This document shows positions 1-12,205 of a stretch of DNA of 64,000 nt, one piece after another; the stretch's first letter is position 1; every line of letters begins with the position of its first letter. Origin of the DNA: Sipunculus nudus (taxonomy: Eukaryota > Annelida > Sipuncula > Golfingiida > Sipunculidae); NCBI GenBank assembly GCA_026874595.1, contig CM049308.1, positions 80,896,124 through 80,960,123 of the forward strand, given 5' to 3'. The position numbers and the translations under genes are program-made. The notes beneath the pieces were generated by a model. That model did not search any database. It worked only from the letters and a program-made list of their open reading frames with translations, and had not been told where the DNA came from.

Positions 1-1552
1 AGGGAAAAAGCTAAAAAACATTAAAAAATGTGCTTCTCAGAAACCATGGTGGCAAATTGTCCATTCATCTGTTCCAATAATCCTCCCTGGTTAAAAAGAA
101 CATATCTGATATATCCTGACTGATACATCCTCGTTGTATCCGCCAAAACAGAGTTTTGCAGATACTATGTTTTCAGTCATACACTAAAAAAGGTGGCGCC
201 ACCTGCAACCATTTATGCAATGCGTCCATCTGCCTAGGGATAAAATCACTCATATCTCGGCAGTTGTTGGACTTATACACCTGAAATTTTGCAGGTTTAT
301 ACAACTAGACAGCCATCTTGATTTTATGACAGATGGCGCCACCTTCATTCTCGTTTACGCTGCAGACATCCAAGCTCATATCTTGGGAACCATTTGACCG
401 TTTGGGCCAAAAATTGTTTGCATGTGTAAAGATCCCACATGGCTCTTTATCATACACAACACTAGTGGCGCCACCTGCAACCATTTTTGCACAGCTTCCA
501 TCTGATTTTCTGCCGTGGGATAAAATCACTCATATCTTGGCTGTGGTTTGACTTATCCACCTGAAATTTGCAGATTCATACAACCTGGACAGATTTCTTG
601 ATTTTATGACAGGTGGCACCACCTACATTCATGTTTACACTGCAGACATCCAAACTCATATCTTGGGAACCGTTTGACCTATTTGGCAAAAAGTTTGCAT
701 GTGTATAGATCTCACATAGCTCTTTATCATACACAAACTGGTGGCACCACCTGCAACCATTTATGCAATGTGTCCATCCGTTCATCTGCCGTGGGATAAA
801 ATCACTCATATCTCGACAGTGGTTTGACATATCTGCCTAAAATTTCGCATGTTTATACATCTTGGATAGCTTTCTAGATTATGTGACAGGTGGTTCCACC
901 TACTTTTATGTTTAGGCTGCAAACATTCAGGCTTATATCTCAGGACTCGTTTGACATATCCCCCTGAAATTTTGCATATGTATAGATCACATTTAGCTCT
1001 TAATCATATACAAAATTGGTGGCGCCATCTGCCACAATTTTTGCACAGCGTCCTTCTGTTTGTCTGCTGTGGGATAAAATCACTCATATACAAGTAGTGG
1101 TTTGACTTATCTGACTTATCTGGATTTTGTGGTAGGTGGTGCAACCTACATACACATTTTGGCTGTAGACATCCATGCTAATATGCAACACGTACACCTC
1201 ACTCTATTTCCCCTTGCCACTCAATCCATGCCTCACTTCACCCGTCCCACTCTGATTGCATCGGATACATGTAGTCGCTTGAAACTTGCAGGTCCAAAAT
1301 ATTCGTTTTGCTTAAATCATAATACTGAGGTAGATATGCACAACATAAGAGGATCAGTATTAAACTTTAAAAATAATCCTCCATTCATACTCCCAAACTT
1401 TGCACAGGTTCACATTAGGCCTGTAGGCCTTGTTCAACAAAGTAACATTAGCCATAGGCTATATTCACAGACAATGTATAATATTAATAAAGAATGAGCA
1501 CCAAGTCAAATTAAACTGAGTGTCATGGCCCATGGGCCCCATTTTTTTGTGT
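1..1552. mobile_element. Hairpin-type repeat element (copy 9), right part
   Basis: The window opens inside an element: bases 1-60 align with 18237-18300 of the copy at 18036-28136. It contains the 275-bp array and ends near 1552 with CTGAGTGTCATGGCCCATGG, matching the superfamily tail CTGAGCGCCGTGACCCATGG. The head is off the left edge. No coding capacity is seen. Confidence 0.65.
192..1140. repeat. 275-bp tandem array with GGTGGCGCCACC palindrome
   Basis: Unit starts (GGTGGCGCCACC or a close variant) lie at 192, 464, 740 and 1018, spacing 272-278. Each unit also repeats GGGATAAAATCACTCATAT and 'GACATCCAAGCTCATATCTTGG' in shortened forms. Half-units of about 140 bp are visible. The same monomers occur near 18480-18700, 27140-27900, 56990-57500 and 59860-60260. 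Confidence 0.9.
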
Positions 1553-1815
1553 GTAAACTTCCAGCATATGTTACATCATGTGAAAAATGCCCTTATCTTC
1601 ATACACGGAGATTTGTGCCGTGTGTTTCTGACTTAGGAATGATATGTATAGATATATATACAAAAGTTTTTTAGGTTGACGCATCTTGAATCAGTCTGAT
1701 AAAAAACGGGGAATTGTCACTAATTTTACTCTTTTTCCACTCTTTATGTCAAAGAAATCTACTCTTTTAATCTGGAGCACTTACTCTTTTTACAGTTATT
1801 TCCCTTTGGCAGAGA
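1530..1815. repeat. Pyrimidine-tract repeat family, copy 1
   Basis: Shares with 48035-48290 the run CCCTTATCTTCAT, GTGTTTCTGACT/GTTTCTGAC, TAATTTTACTCTTTTT and GAGCACTTACTCTTTTT. Function unknown; ends are not sharp in this copy. Confidence 0.7.
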
Positions 1816-2445
1816 GAGAACTGGTGTCACATTTTTATGAATTTAATGCCAGAAATAGTTAATTTGCTTCATGTTTGGATTGAGGAGAAAAACAACTGGC
1901 TGGGGCAGCAGGAAGTCTGTTTGTGCAGGCAAGCATGATTCAGCCGGACACCCTTTAGCACTGACAAAATTGACAATCCCAACTTTGTTTGCTTATAAAG
2001 GCTATGGACTCTAATTAAATAATATGATAAAATAATAAATTAATAAATTAATTAAATAAATTGAAAAACTTAAAGTTTATCAGTGACTGAATGACCCTGT
2101 TTATGTTTCCCTTAAATCATTCTACAAAGCAGTTGATTCAAGATCATATTCTAATGCTAATTGTGCCGGATGCAGCCATTTCTGATGTCTTTTATATTAC
2201 TGTTATATGTTTTAACACAGCATAATAAATATGATAAATAATATGTATGTCCAGTGCCACACAGCTTTGTTGAATGAATGGGCTGGTCTGGCCGAACGCT
2301 TGGGGGCACTAGTTGTTTGCCTGCAGTTTTTCAACAGGGTTTGTACGTCCTTAAAAAGTCATGATATTTTTGAGATTTTAAAAATCGGTACTTAAAAAGT
2401 CATGATTTTTTAGAAGATTCTCAAAAGTCATAAAAGGTTCATGAT
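1816..2445. other. Intergenic or intronic DNA, nothing recognised
   Basis: AT-rich sequence without a plausible exon. Near 2350-2445 a short block with 'AAAAAGTCATGAT' repeats several times before the next element. Confidence 0.5.
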
Positions 2446-5400
2446 TTTTTAGCTCAGCTGACTATAAGTCATCTGAGCTATAGTCGTGGTCCATTGTCCG
2501 TCGTCCGTCCGTCTGTCCGTCCGTCCGTCCGTCCGTCCGTCCGTCCGTCCGTCCGTAGATGTGGCACGTTTTGAAACCGTAAAACCTAGGAATCCAAAAT
2601 TCGGCATAATGTTAGATGTCTCCAAGATCTCCTACCAAGCCGAAAACTGGGTCTTTGCGACTTCGTTCCTTTGAGAAATTAAGGAAAAACCTGAATTTTT
2701 TATTAAAAACCTATTTTTACACTTCAGGACTGCCTAATATCAAAACGACTCAACTTTTTTTCCTCATATTTACCATAAATATTCCTCTTTATAGTTCCTA
2801 TGTACATGCCAGAAATTATGTCTGTATTATATAATTTAAAAAAGTTATGAGCCCAAACATAATGCATTTTGTAAAAAATCAGGAAAGATATTTGATCACT
2901 TAACACAAAAGATGTTAAAGCTATGGACCTTTTTTCCAGTAATATAACTTTAATTAATCAAAATTAAATTGTATACCCAAAATTAGATCAAAATCTTTTA
3001 AATATTTTAAAAATATTAACAAAAATAAAAAATTGGTACCTTAAATTTAGCCCAACTTTGACCATGGCACGTTTTTTTCCTGTAAGTACTGTGGATTTAA
3101 TTTTCACAGCATGTTTTTGTTAGCATTTTGTCTGTTAACACCAAAAATTTGAAACCAGTTGATCAAAAACTGTAGATTTTATTCAATTTTTTAAACACCA
3201 TGTAACATATTGTTTACATCAAGTTAGTGTTATGCAGTTTGCAAGAGCTCAGCTCCCCAGCTTCAGCTCTCAGTTCCTAAAATTTGGCATACAATTAGAT
3301 GTCTCCAAAATCCCCTATCATGCCAAGAATTTGGTCACTAGGACTTAATACCTTCGAGATATTAATGAAAAACTTCATTTTTCCATTAAAAACCCATTGT
3401 TACACTTCAAGACTGCCTAATATCAAAACAACTGATCTGACTTTAATCATATATAATATACATATTTTTCTATACATTCTCTATGCACATGCCAGATATG
3501 ATGTCAGTGTTGCGTAACTGTTTTAAGTTATGGGCGCAAACATAATGCACTTTGTAAAAAATCAAGAAATAATTTACTCCCTTAACAAGGAGATTGCTGA
3601 AGCTAGAGATTTTTTTGTCAGGGATGTAACATTATTTAATCAAGATTCAATTGAATACCCAAAATTAGTTCTGAATTTTTCAGATTTTATAAGTTATTAG
3701 TATAAATATAAAATTAGTACCTTATATTTTGCTCAACTTTGACCATGGCACGTTTGTTTCCTGTGAGCACTGTTGATATAATTTTCATGTCATGCACACA
3801 TAAGGATTTCAGCTTTTTAGTTTAGAAAGCTGAAAGAAATTGGCCAAAAATTGTAGCTTTTGTTAATGTTTCTATGAGACCATGTCAGACTTTGGCCCTC
3901 TCCAGCCCCTCTTGAGTCACCTGTATGTTGACCTTGTTGAACTTTCAGCAAATTATGCATGCTTGACACGAGGCATAAACTGGGGCTCCAGGCAGCTTAT
4001 TATATAATGACCAGCCACAGTTGATCCAGGTGTCCAACCCAACTCATCTTGTAGTTTTAACCAACAACATAACAATAAACAATAAATTAATAAATTTGTG
4101 TTGGTTTTTAATAACAAATTAAAGAAAAATAGAAAAGGATTTGTTAGTTTATAATAACAGGAAATTAACTTGCAGTTACTGATGATATAAGAATCTTGTA
4201 TCGATGGATAGAATGTCATGTATTCCAAATAACACCATGCAGTCACCTATGGTATTTTTAGCTCAGCTGACTATAAGTCATCTGAGCTATAGTCGTGGTC
4301 CATTGTCCGTCGTCCGTCCGTCTGTCCGTCCGTCCGTCCGTCCGTCCGTCCGTCCGTCCGTCCGTCCGTAGATGTGGCACGTTTTGAAACCGTAAGACCT
4401 AGGAATCCAAAATTCGGCATAATGTTAGATGTCCCCAAGATCTCCTACCAAGCCGAAAACTGGGTCTTTGCAACTTCGTTCCTTTGAGAAATTAAGGAAA
4501 AACCTCAATTTTTTATTAAAAACCTATTTTCACACTTCAGGACTGCCTAATATCAAAACCACTCATCTGTTTTTCCTCATATTTACCATAAATATTCCTC
4601 TATATAGTTCCTATATACATGCCAGAAATTATGTCTGTATTATTTAATTTAAAAAAGTTATGGGCCCAAACATAATGCATTTTGTAAAAAATCAGGGAAG
4701 ATATTTGATCACTTAACACAAAAAATTTTAAAGTTATCGACCTTTTTTCCAGTAATATAACTTTAATTCATCAAAATTAAATTGTATACCCAAAATTAGA
4801 TGAAAATCTTTTAAATTTTCTAAAATATTAATAAAAATAAAAAATTGGTACCTTAAATTTTGCCCAACTTTGACCATGGCACGTTTTTTTCCTGTAAGTA
4901 CTGTGGATTTAATTTTCACAGCATGTTTTTGTTAGCATTTCAACTGTTAACACCAAAAATTTGAAACCAGTTGATCAAAAACTGTAGATTTTAATAAGTT
5001 TTCAAGAACCATGTAACATATTGTTTACATCAAGCTAGTGTTATGCAGTTTGCAAGAGCTCAGCTCCCCAGCTTCAGCTCTTAGTTCCTTAAATTCGGCA
5101 TACAGTTAGATGTCTCCAAAATCCCCTACCATGCCAAGAATTTGGTCACTAGGACTTAATACCTTCGAGATATTAATGAAAAACTTCATTTTTCCATTAA
5201 AAACCCATTGTTACACTTCAAGACTGCCTAATATCAAAACCACTGATCTGACTTTGATCATAAATAATATACATATTTTTCATTCTCTATGCACATGCCA
5301 GAATGATGTCAGTATTGCGTAATTGTTTTAAGTTATGGGCCCAAACATAATGCACTTTGTAAAAAATCAAGAAATATATTTACTCCCTTAACAAGGGCAT

Positions 5401-7758
5401 TGCTGAAGCTAGAGATTTTATTGTCAGGGATGTAACATTATTTAATCAAGATTCAATTGAATACCCAAAATTAGTTCTGAATTTTTCAAATTTTATAAGT
5501 TATTAGTATAAATATAAAATTAGTACCTTAAATTTTGCCCAACTGTGACCATGGCACGTTTGTGTCCTGTGAGCACTGTTGATATAATTTTCATATCATG
5601 CACACATTAGGATTTCAGCTTTTTAGTTTAGAAAGCTGAAAGAAATTGGCCAAAAATTGTAGCTTTTATTAATGTTTTTTATGAGACCATGTCAGACTTT
5701 GGCTCTCTCCAGCCCCTCTTGAGTCACCTGTATGTTGACCTTGTTGACCTTTCATCAAATTATGCATGCTTGAGGCGAGGCATACAGGAATCCAGGCAGC
5801 TTATGGCCAGCCACAGTTGATCCAGGTGTCCAACCCAACTCATCTAGTAGTTTTAACCAACAACATAACAATAAACAATAAATTAATAAATTTTTATTGG
5901 TTTTGAATAACAAATTAAAGAAAAATAGAAAAGGAATTTGTTAGTTTATAATAACAGGAAATTAACTTGCAGTTACTGATGTTATAAGAATCTTGTATCG
6001 ATGGGTAGAATGTCACATATTCCAAATAACACCATGCAGTCACCTATGGAATTTTTCAGTTCAATTTTAATGATAAAGAAGTAAATCATATTATTCATTA
6101 CTAATCATTAGGGATCATATGAAGGAAATTAATGATAGACAAAGATGCAGTTGATAATATTAATCTAGATTCCTACTGTGTCTAGTGTGTACATTGAAGT
6201 GAAATTAGTCCAAAATGAATTTTTTACAGTTATTTTTTAATATAAATAAAAGCCATAAAACCAGGTACTTATGATCATTATTTAAATGTGTGAATTTTGT
6301 ATATTCTGGATTCTCAACATCATTGGTTGGTGAAACTGAATAAATACCAGACATGGTGCGAATACTTTGTAATTGTATTTAAATACGAATATGATTATGT
6401 ACTCCATTATAAAATTTCTTGCATAAAGAATAGGAATTCAGGTAAAAATGAAAGTATATGAATACTCGTGCAAATACTTTCAAAATGTATTCATGAATGC
6501 ATTCATGAATATATTCTTTAATATTATTTTAATAATCATATCAGTTATATTTCATTTAAAAAAATCATATGATTCTCTTATTATTTTTTATAAAAATTAT
6601 ATTTGGGACAATATTTGTAATTTTTTTTAATAAATAGTTAAACTCTTATATTATATGTTCTGCTTATAAGTTATATGGCCAAGTCAAAATCTGTGTGACA
6701 ATAGTACTCCATTTGTTAATAAAATAAATGAAATCAATCCTCTTCCCTGTCTCCAAAGGTACTATCAAAATCATACATAAGCTAAACAACAACAACAACT
6801 CATAATACAGCTTATATTTATTACCACACAAAACCAGCATGTGCCTCATTTCTAAATATTTTTTTATCATATATAACAGCTGAGCGTCGTGACCCATAGG
6901 TCCCTTGTTCAGTTAAATTTTAATGAAAAAAAAGTAAATCATATTATTCATTACTAATGATTGGGGATCATATGAAGGAAATTAATGATAGACAAAGATG
7001 CAGTTGATAATATTAATCTAGATTCCTACTGTGTCTAGTGTGTACATTGATGTGAAATTAGTCCAAAATTAATATATTACATTATTTTTTTAAATATCAT
7101 AAAACCATAAAACCAGGTACTTATGATCATTATTTAAATGTCTTAATTTTGTATATTCTGGATTCTCAACATCATTGTTTGGTGAAAACTGAATAAATAC
7201 CTGACATGGTGCGATTAATTTGCAATTGTATTTATATAATATGTACATGTACTCCATTATAAAATTTCTTGCATAAAGAACGGGAATTCAGGTAAAAATG
7301 AAAGTATATGAATACCAGTGCAAATACTTTCAAAATGTATTCATGAATGCATTCATGAATATATTCTTTAATATTATTTTAATAATCATTTCAGTTATAT
7401 TTCATTTAAAAAAATCATAAGATTCTCTTATTATTTTTAATAAAAATTATATTTGGGACAATATTTGTAAAATTATTTAATTAATAGTTAAACTCTTATA
7501 TTATATGTTCTGCTTATAAGTTATATGGCCAAGTCAAAATCTGTGTGACAATAGTACTCCATTTGTTAATAAAATAAATGAAATCAATCCTCTTCCCTCT
7601 CACCAAAGATACTATCAAAATCATACATAAGCTAAACAACAACAACTTATAATACAGCTTATATTTATTACCACACAAAACCAGCACGTGAATCATATCT
7701 AAATCATATTTTTTATCATATATAACAGCTGAGCGCCGTGACCCATAGGTCCCTTGTT
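2446..7758. mobile_element. Hairpin-headed repeat element copy 1 (outer, split by copy 2)
   Basis: Head TTTTTAGCTCAGCTGACT-ATA-AGTCATCTGAGCT followed by a (GTCC)n block; tail CAGCTGAGCGCCGTGACCC..CCCTTGTT ends at 7758. The interior has two ~0.69-kb monomers (marker GGCATA-N-TTAGATGTC at 2601 and 3286). At about 4254 it is interrupted by copy 2 and resumes at 6910 with CAGTTAAATTTTAATG, matching CAGTTCAATTTTAATG at 6057 in copy 2. No protein is encoded; the Val-Arg-Pro-Ser reading in the head is an artefact of the GTCC repeat. Confidence 0.85.
4255..6909. mobile_element. Hairpin-headed repeat element copy 2, nested in copy 1
   Basis: Complete copy: head at 4260, (GTCC)n to about 4370, two monomers (markers near 4414 and 5097), tail ending CCCTTGTT at 6909. 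Nearly the same as copy 1 over its whole length, so the two are close relatives. Outer sequence before and after joins into the arrangement found uninterrupted at 6030-6075. Confidence 0.85.
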
Positions 7759-10700
7759 ATTTTCTTACTGTCTCAAAATATTTTGTATCAACTTTATTAT
7801 ATTTATCAAAGATTAAATGTACATGATACATGAAAACAACCTAAACCAGACTATACCTCAGCATTTCTAGACTTGTGCTGTTCCAACTTGTGGCATCCGC
7901 TCTTCTCCATCTGGGCAATCAACTCCCCACTTTCGTAAAAATATGCCATAGCAGTATTCATTCAGCTTAACATCCATTTAAGATACACAATTTCAAGAAT
8001 TGAGTGTTGTTCATAGGTTACCAAGGGAAGCAAATTCTAAGCTTTTAATGTATTGGAGTAATCACAGCAATGGGGAGTTTTGCATAAATGCAGTTTGACA
8101 TCACAAGGAAGAAGCTTAAAATGGTATGTATATGAGACTGAAAAAATGGTAGCTATTTCACTGTCGTTTGCAATAAACAAAAATAATCACTTAAGTGCTT
8201 CTGAGTTTAAGATGTTAAATCATAAATAAAAATACTTTTTAGATATTTTTAAGTGATGAAAGACTGTCGCGTATTGAACATTGCAGTTTAAAAATAAAGT
8301 TTTTAAAATGAAAGAAAAGTAGAATATACAGAAAGGTATAATTAACAGAATGTTGCTTTTATAGTCATCACAATGCATCATTGTTTTCCAGTAAGAGATT
8401 CCAACGCTCCCATTTTCCGGGAGTCTACAGAGTTTTAATGCCAAATCCCTGCCCTCCCAGGCCCTCTATTCCATGGCAAATTATAATGCCCATACTCAAA
8501 GCACTTGTTTATCTCTTAAGTTCATGACTAGACAAAAACGGATTAATTTTATATATACTTTTAAGAAAGTCTTACCAAAATTGCCAGTGAAGCCTCATGT
8601 ATGCACGTGTAACATTTCTTAGCCTGTGCATTCCATATGGTTTGGCGGGAAACTGTTGCCGCCTACACCTGTATTCACTGATTCAGCCTGTACTCCTGTT
8701 AGTAGAACTGAAGGGACATTATTAAATCACAGACTGGTCTGATCAATTATCTCAAAAAAGTTAAAATGAATTATTTAAGGTTTCAAAATAAAAAAATGGA
8801 GGATTGGCAAAGAAATTGTCTTGACAGATGTAGCAGAAAAAGAGCCATTGTTTACTTTGATGGAATGAGCAAACAAAACCAAGGGTGCTTAAGTTTTCCT
8901 GCCTTATTACTCCCCAGTAACTTTGATTGTGTTTTCCGGTGCAAAAATTGTTGCATGCTTCTAAATGATATGTATTATTTAAATATCTGTAATTTGCGCG
9001 GTTTTAAAAATTAACTGTAAAATCCCATAATTTTTTCAAAAATCAATCTTCTTGCAACTCGCATTATTTCAACACCATGTCCTGCACACAACGTAGATGT
9101 GTGTACTCGTGTAACCGTGCCTCTAGCTGATGGCAAGGAATATTATGACAGGACTTGAATGCTAAGCAACCTGCCAAACACATATATAAATGTAGTTTTA
9201 CTGTGTTTTTATGAAACAATAACTGAGAACATATTATATTCCATGATTATGTAGATAGGGACATGATAATTCAAAATATCACTGGTAATCAGAAGCATTA
9301 TGTGAGCGATATTAGGGGAATTTTATGCCGACATGATCTCAGTTTAAAGTGAAAGGTTCACAATCATCCTGTAAGTAGCTAATGTCACTGGATGTCTTTA
9401 AGAAAATTAAATAATTTACCTTAATCAAGGTCTTTCTTTTTGTGAGGGATGTCGATCGAGCAAGGAGCCATTCGTTAAGAATATCAGTTAATTAGCAGAG
9501 AGTCTGATGAAAATTACAGTCACAGATGCTTATATCTGTACTAGTTCATAAAATACAAGGCTCAACAGTCTGCAATGACACAAATAATGGAAATCCTTAG
9601 TATGCATGCTCATACACCATGCAGTATGTAAACAACTATCTTTATCCTTATAATCACTGAATATTGGTCTCAGTTAAGACAAATAGTCAAACTAATCAGA
9701 TCACATGCATACACTGAACTTATAATACATGCAATAGTAACTTTAAACTGTCATTAATCATCATACTGGTTTCTAAACAAATACATTTAACAAACAAATA
9801 TTAAAAAATGACACATAGTCTCACAGTTTCCTCTCTCACTAGTTAAAGTTAGATCTCTACACATCTTAGTGCCAATCATAACATGTTACGCAACAGTGTG
9901 TTATATCCGTCTAAATCCTAACACTAATAGTTTTAATCTTCTTCTCTCATCACAAAACAGTTAATAAAAACAAGGTCCATATACATCAATAACTCAACTA
10001 TCATGTAATCTCTATAATAGTTAAACTTCTGACTATATGACATAAGTCACTCCATAAAACATTATGAAAATAATAAAGGAAACATATTTCTACATTGTAT
10101 CACTTCAGCTCATAAACATATTAGCACTGAAACACTAATGGTCTTCAGATCAAACAGTATTAATGAAAATATCATTATATTACTATGGTAATAAATGAAA
10201 ATAGTTTACAGTATCAGCCAATATCTCCATATTATTCTTAAATAGGCATCAACATTAACACATAATATACAACAGATGCATGCCATCTATCTTAAATAGT
10301 ATGGTCAATCTGAGAAAAACTAAGTTTCAGGTGAGCTGGTTACAGAATTCATCTGTCCAACTTGGTTTCTTTCTCATTAAAAGAATATGTAAACACAAGA
10401 TATATTTTGCACAAGTCCAGCTGTCTGTTCTCTACATGGTGTCACAACAGTTTATATTAATGTCAATTCACGTGCAATGTGTTTCAATAACAGACTGAAC
10501 CAATCTTGTTTTGCGCTGGTAGATACAGGTCTATTCCCATAATGAATTACATGTACATAAGGTTAGACTTTCAATACAGCATTAAATAATAACACAAGTC
10601 CTGTGCCTGCACTAAAATGACACAGTATGTGCTTAATACATATTAAAACGTCTCACTGAAACTCTATGTGGAACCCAAACATCCAGTTGTCCAGCGCATG

Positions 10701-12134
10701 CGCACTGACACTGCGGTAACCAAATCAGTTTTAAGTTGTTACATGCGTGAGAATTATAAAATGAACAATGAGAATGGCTAAAAAGTATGTCAAAGTATTC
10801 TACTCACAATTATTTACATCTAGCCTTGGCCCTGACCTCTGTAAAGGGATTCACTATGGGTTCCTGGCCCAATTTCCTCCAACCCAGCTTCTACAGCTGA
10901 TTCACAATGTCGGCCAGCCTGATGCATTTTTACAACGCATGGCGTAAAGTATGCACACACAAAAAAAAAAGTTTAAACCCTGACACTATGTGGCACTTTA
11001 AGCAAGTGCGTCAACACTATCACATTTTTTTCTTCCATATATCAAACTAATGACATTACATTAATTTCAAATAGTAATATATCTAAGTAAATAGTAAAGA
11101 TTAAGCAACTGAAATAATCTTTATTTCTTACACTTCTGTATGTAGTATTCAGATGAAGTAGTTTGATAGGCATGCATGGGTGTGAAATGGTAACATTGAT
11201 GTTAGTGGTGAAACATTGGTGTGAATCATACAGTTCTTGCTAACCCCAATTAAATGGTGTTTGTCTTCTGATACTATATACCACTCTGATTGCACTTATG
11301 TGTTGATGCGTCTCTGTGTTTGAAAGTAATTTAATTGACAGCTAGTGTTATATGTCACTCTCAGTATTAAAAGTTTTCATTTAAACACTGATGAATTTTA
11401 AAATAAAAAAAACCTCTGCAAGACTGAACCCTTAAACCAGATTGTTTTTATTTAATCATCCCATGTGTCCATTTTAATGGTTTAATATCCTAAACATGAA
11501 GCCTATGAAAATATTTATTAACAAGTGAGAGGAAAATAAAAAAAAAATCAACATTTTTTAAATAATGACATTTTTAAAATATATTTAACTATATATGTAT
11601 TCTTTTAGCTATATTCCCCATATTTAAATGATCAAGGATGAGCTGCATTGACAGTTTCCTTAAAGTATAACATTTCCATAACAAAATGATGAGGAAAAGG
11701 TTATGATTTCTTTTTTGCAGGTCCTAAAAAAACATGAAATTTTGATTTGCTCGAAGTGTAGGAACCCTGTTCCAACAGGCAGTCATTTACTGCCTCCACA
11801 CACGAGAGTATCAGTATTAGCAATATCCCGTATTATGCCATGCCATGGAATGTGGCATCTGGTGGCCGTTCAGGGTTTGATGTCCATTTAAAATTCACAA
11901 AAAATGCGCTTCTCCTTTTTTTCTTGACCAATTTTGATTTTTTGTTTTATATGACTGGGTGATTAGCCGCCGTCTAATATTTCACCATAGGTGGGGCCAC
12001 CTTAGTTTCCAACTTACTGTGATGAACAGCTCATTACATGTATTTAATGAAAATTGCGTAATTTTATATTGCAGAGATGCTGGATGAGCACTGTCATTGA
12101 TGTTCAGGATTACATAGCCTTTTAACTTTTCCAG
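7759..12134. other. Non-coding stretch upstream of the first recognised exon
   Basis: No convincing exon. Short frames at 8766-9014, 10280-10498 and 11703-11891 lack exon signals or family resemblance. Around 9083-9158 a short stretch reads V-T-V-P-L-A-D-G-K-E-Y-Y, reminiscent of the host-gene modules, but it meets a stop soon after. Missing 5' exons may lie here or off the left edge. Confidence 0.5.
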
Positions 12135-12205
12135 AATTTGCTGGTGGAGGTGCCATTGGTGTTGTTGTTGGGATGGAACTCTGTGTAATGTCTATGAAAG
12201 TAAAG
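12135..12205 (+). CDS. Host gene exon a (first recognised coding exon)
   Basis: Acceptor ends ..ctttTCCAG and donor is GTAAGT. The exon starts with two bases completing a codon, so at least one coding exon lies upstream. It reads 23 residues, F-A-G-G-G-A-I-G then V-V-V-G-M-E-L-C, and ends in phase 0. The only support beyond splice signals is that it joins in frame to the next exon and has the same hydrophobic, Gly-rich character. No start Met with a signal peptide can be placed, so the true N terminus is not visible. Confidence 0.65.

Noticed and set aside
192-1140. CRISPR-like spacing of short repeats
   Set aside because: Units are long (275 bp) and similar throughout, so this is a eukaryotic tandem array and not repeats with unique spacers.
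1102-1497. 131-codon open frame
   Set aside because: Lies in the repeat monomer tract, has no splice or family support, and related sequence near 27882 does not keep the frame.
2486-2674. Open frame with repeated Ser-Val-Arg-Pro
   Set aside because: It is the (GTCC)n microsatellite in the head of the repeat element, and the same reading appears at 51485 for the same reason.
11703-11891. Open frame after a TTTTTTGCAG acceptor-like site
   Set aside because: It has a good acceptor-like start but ends in a stop without a donor, and its sequence resembles no part of the gene.
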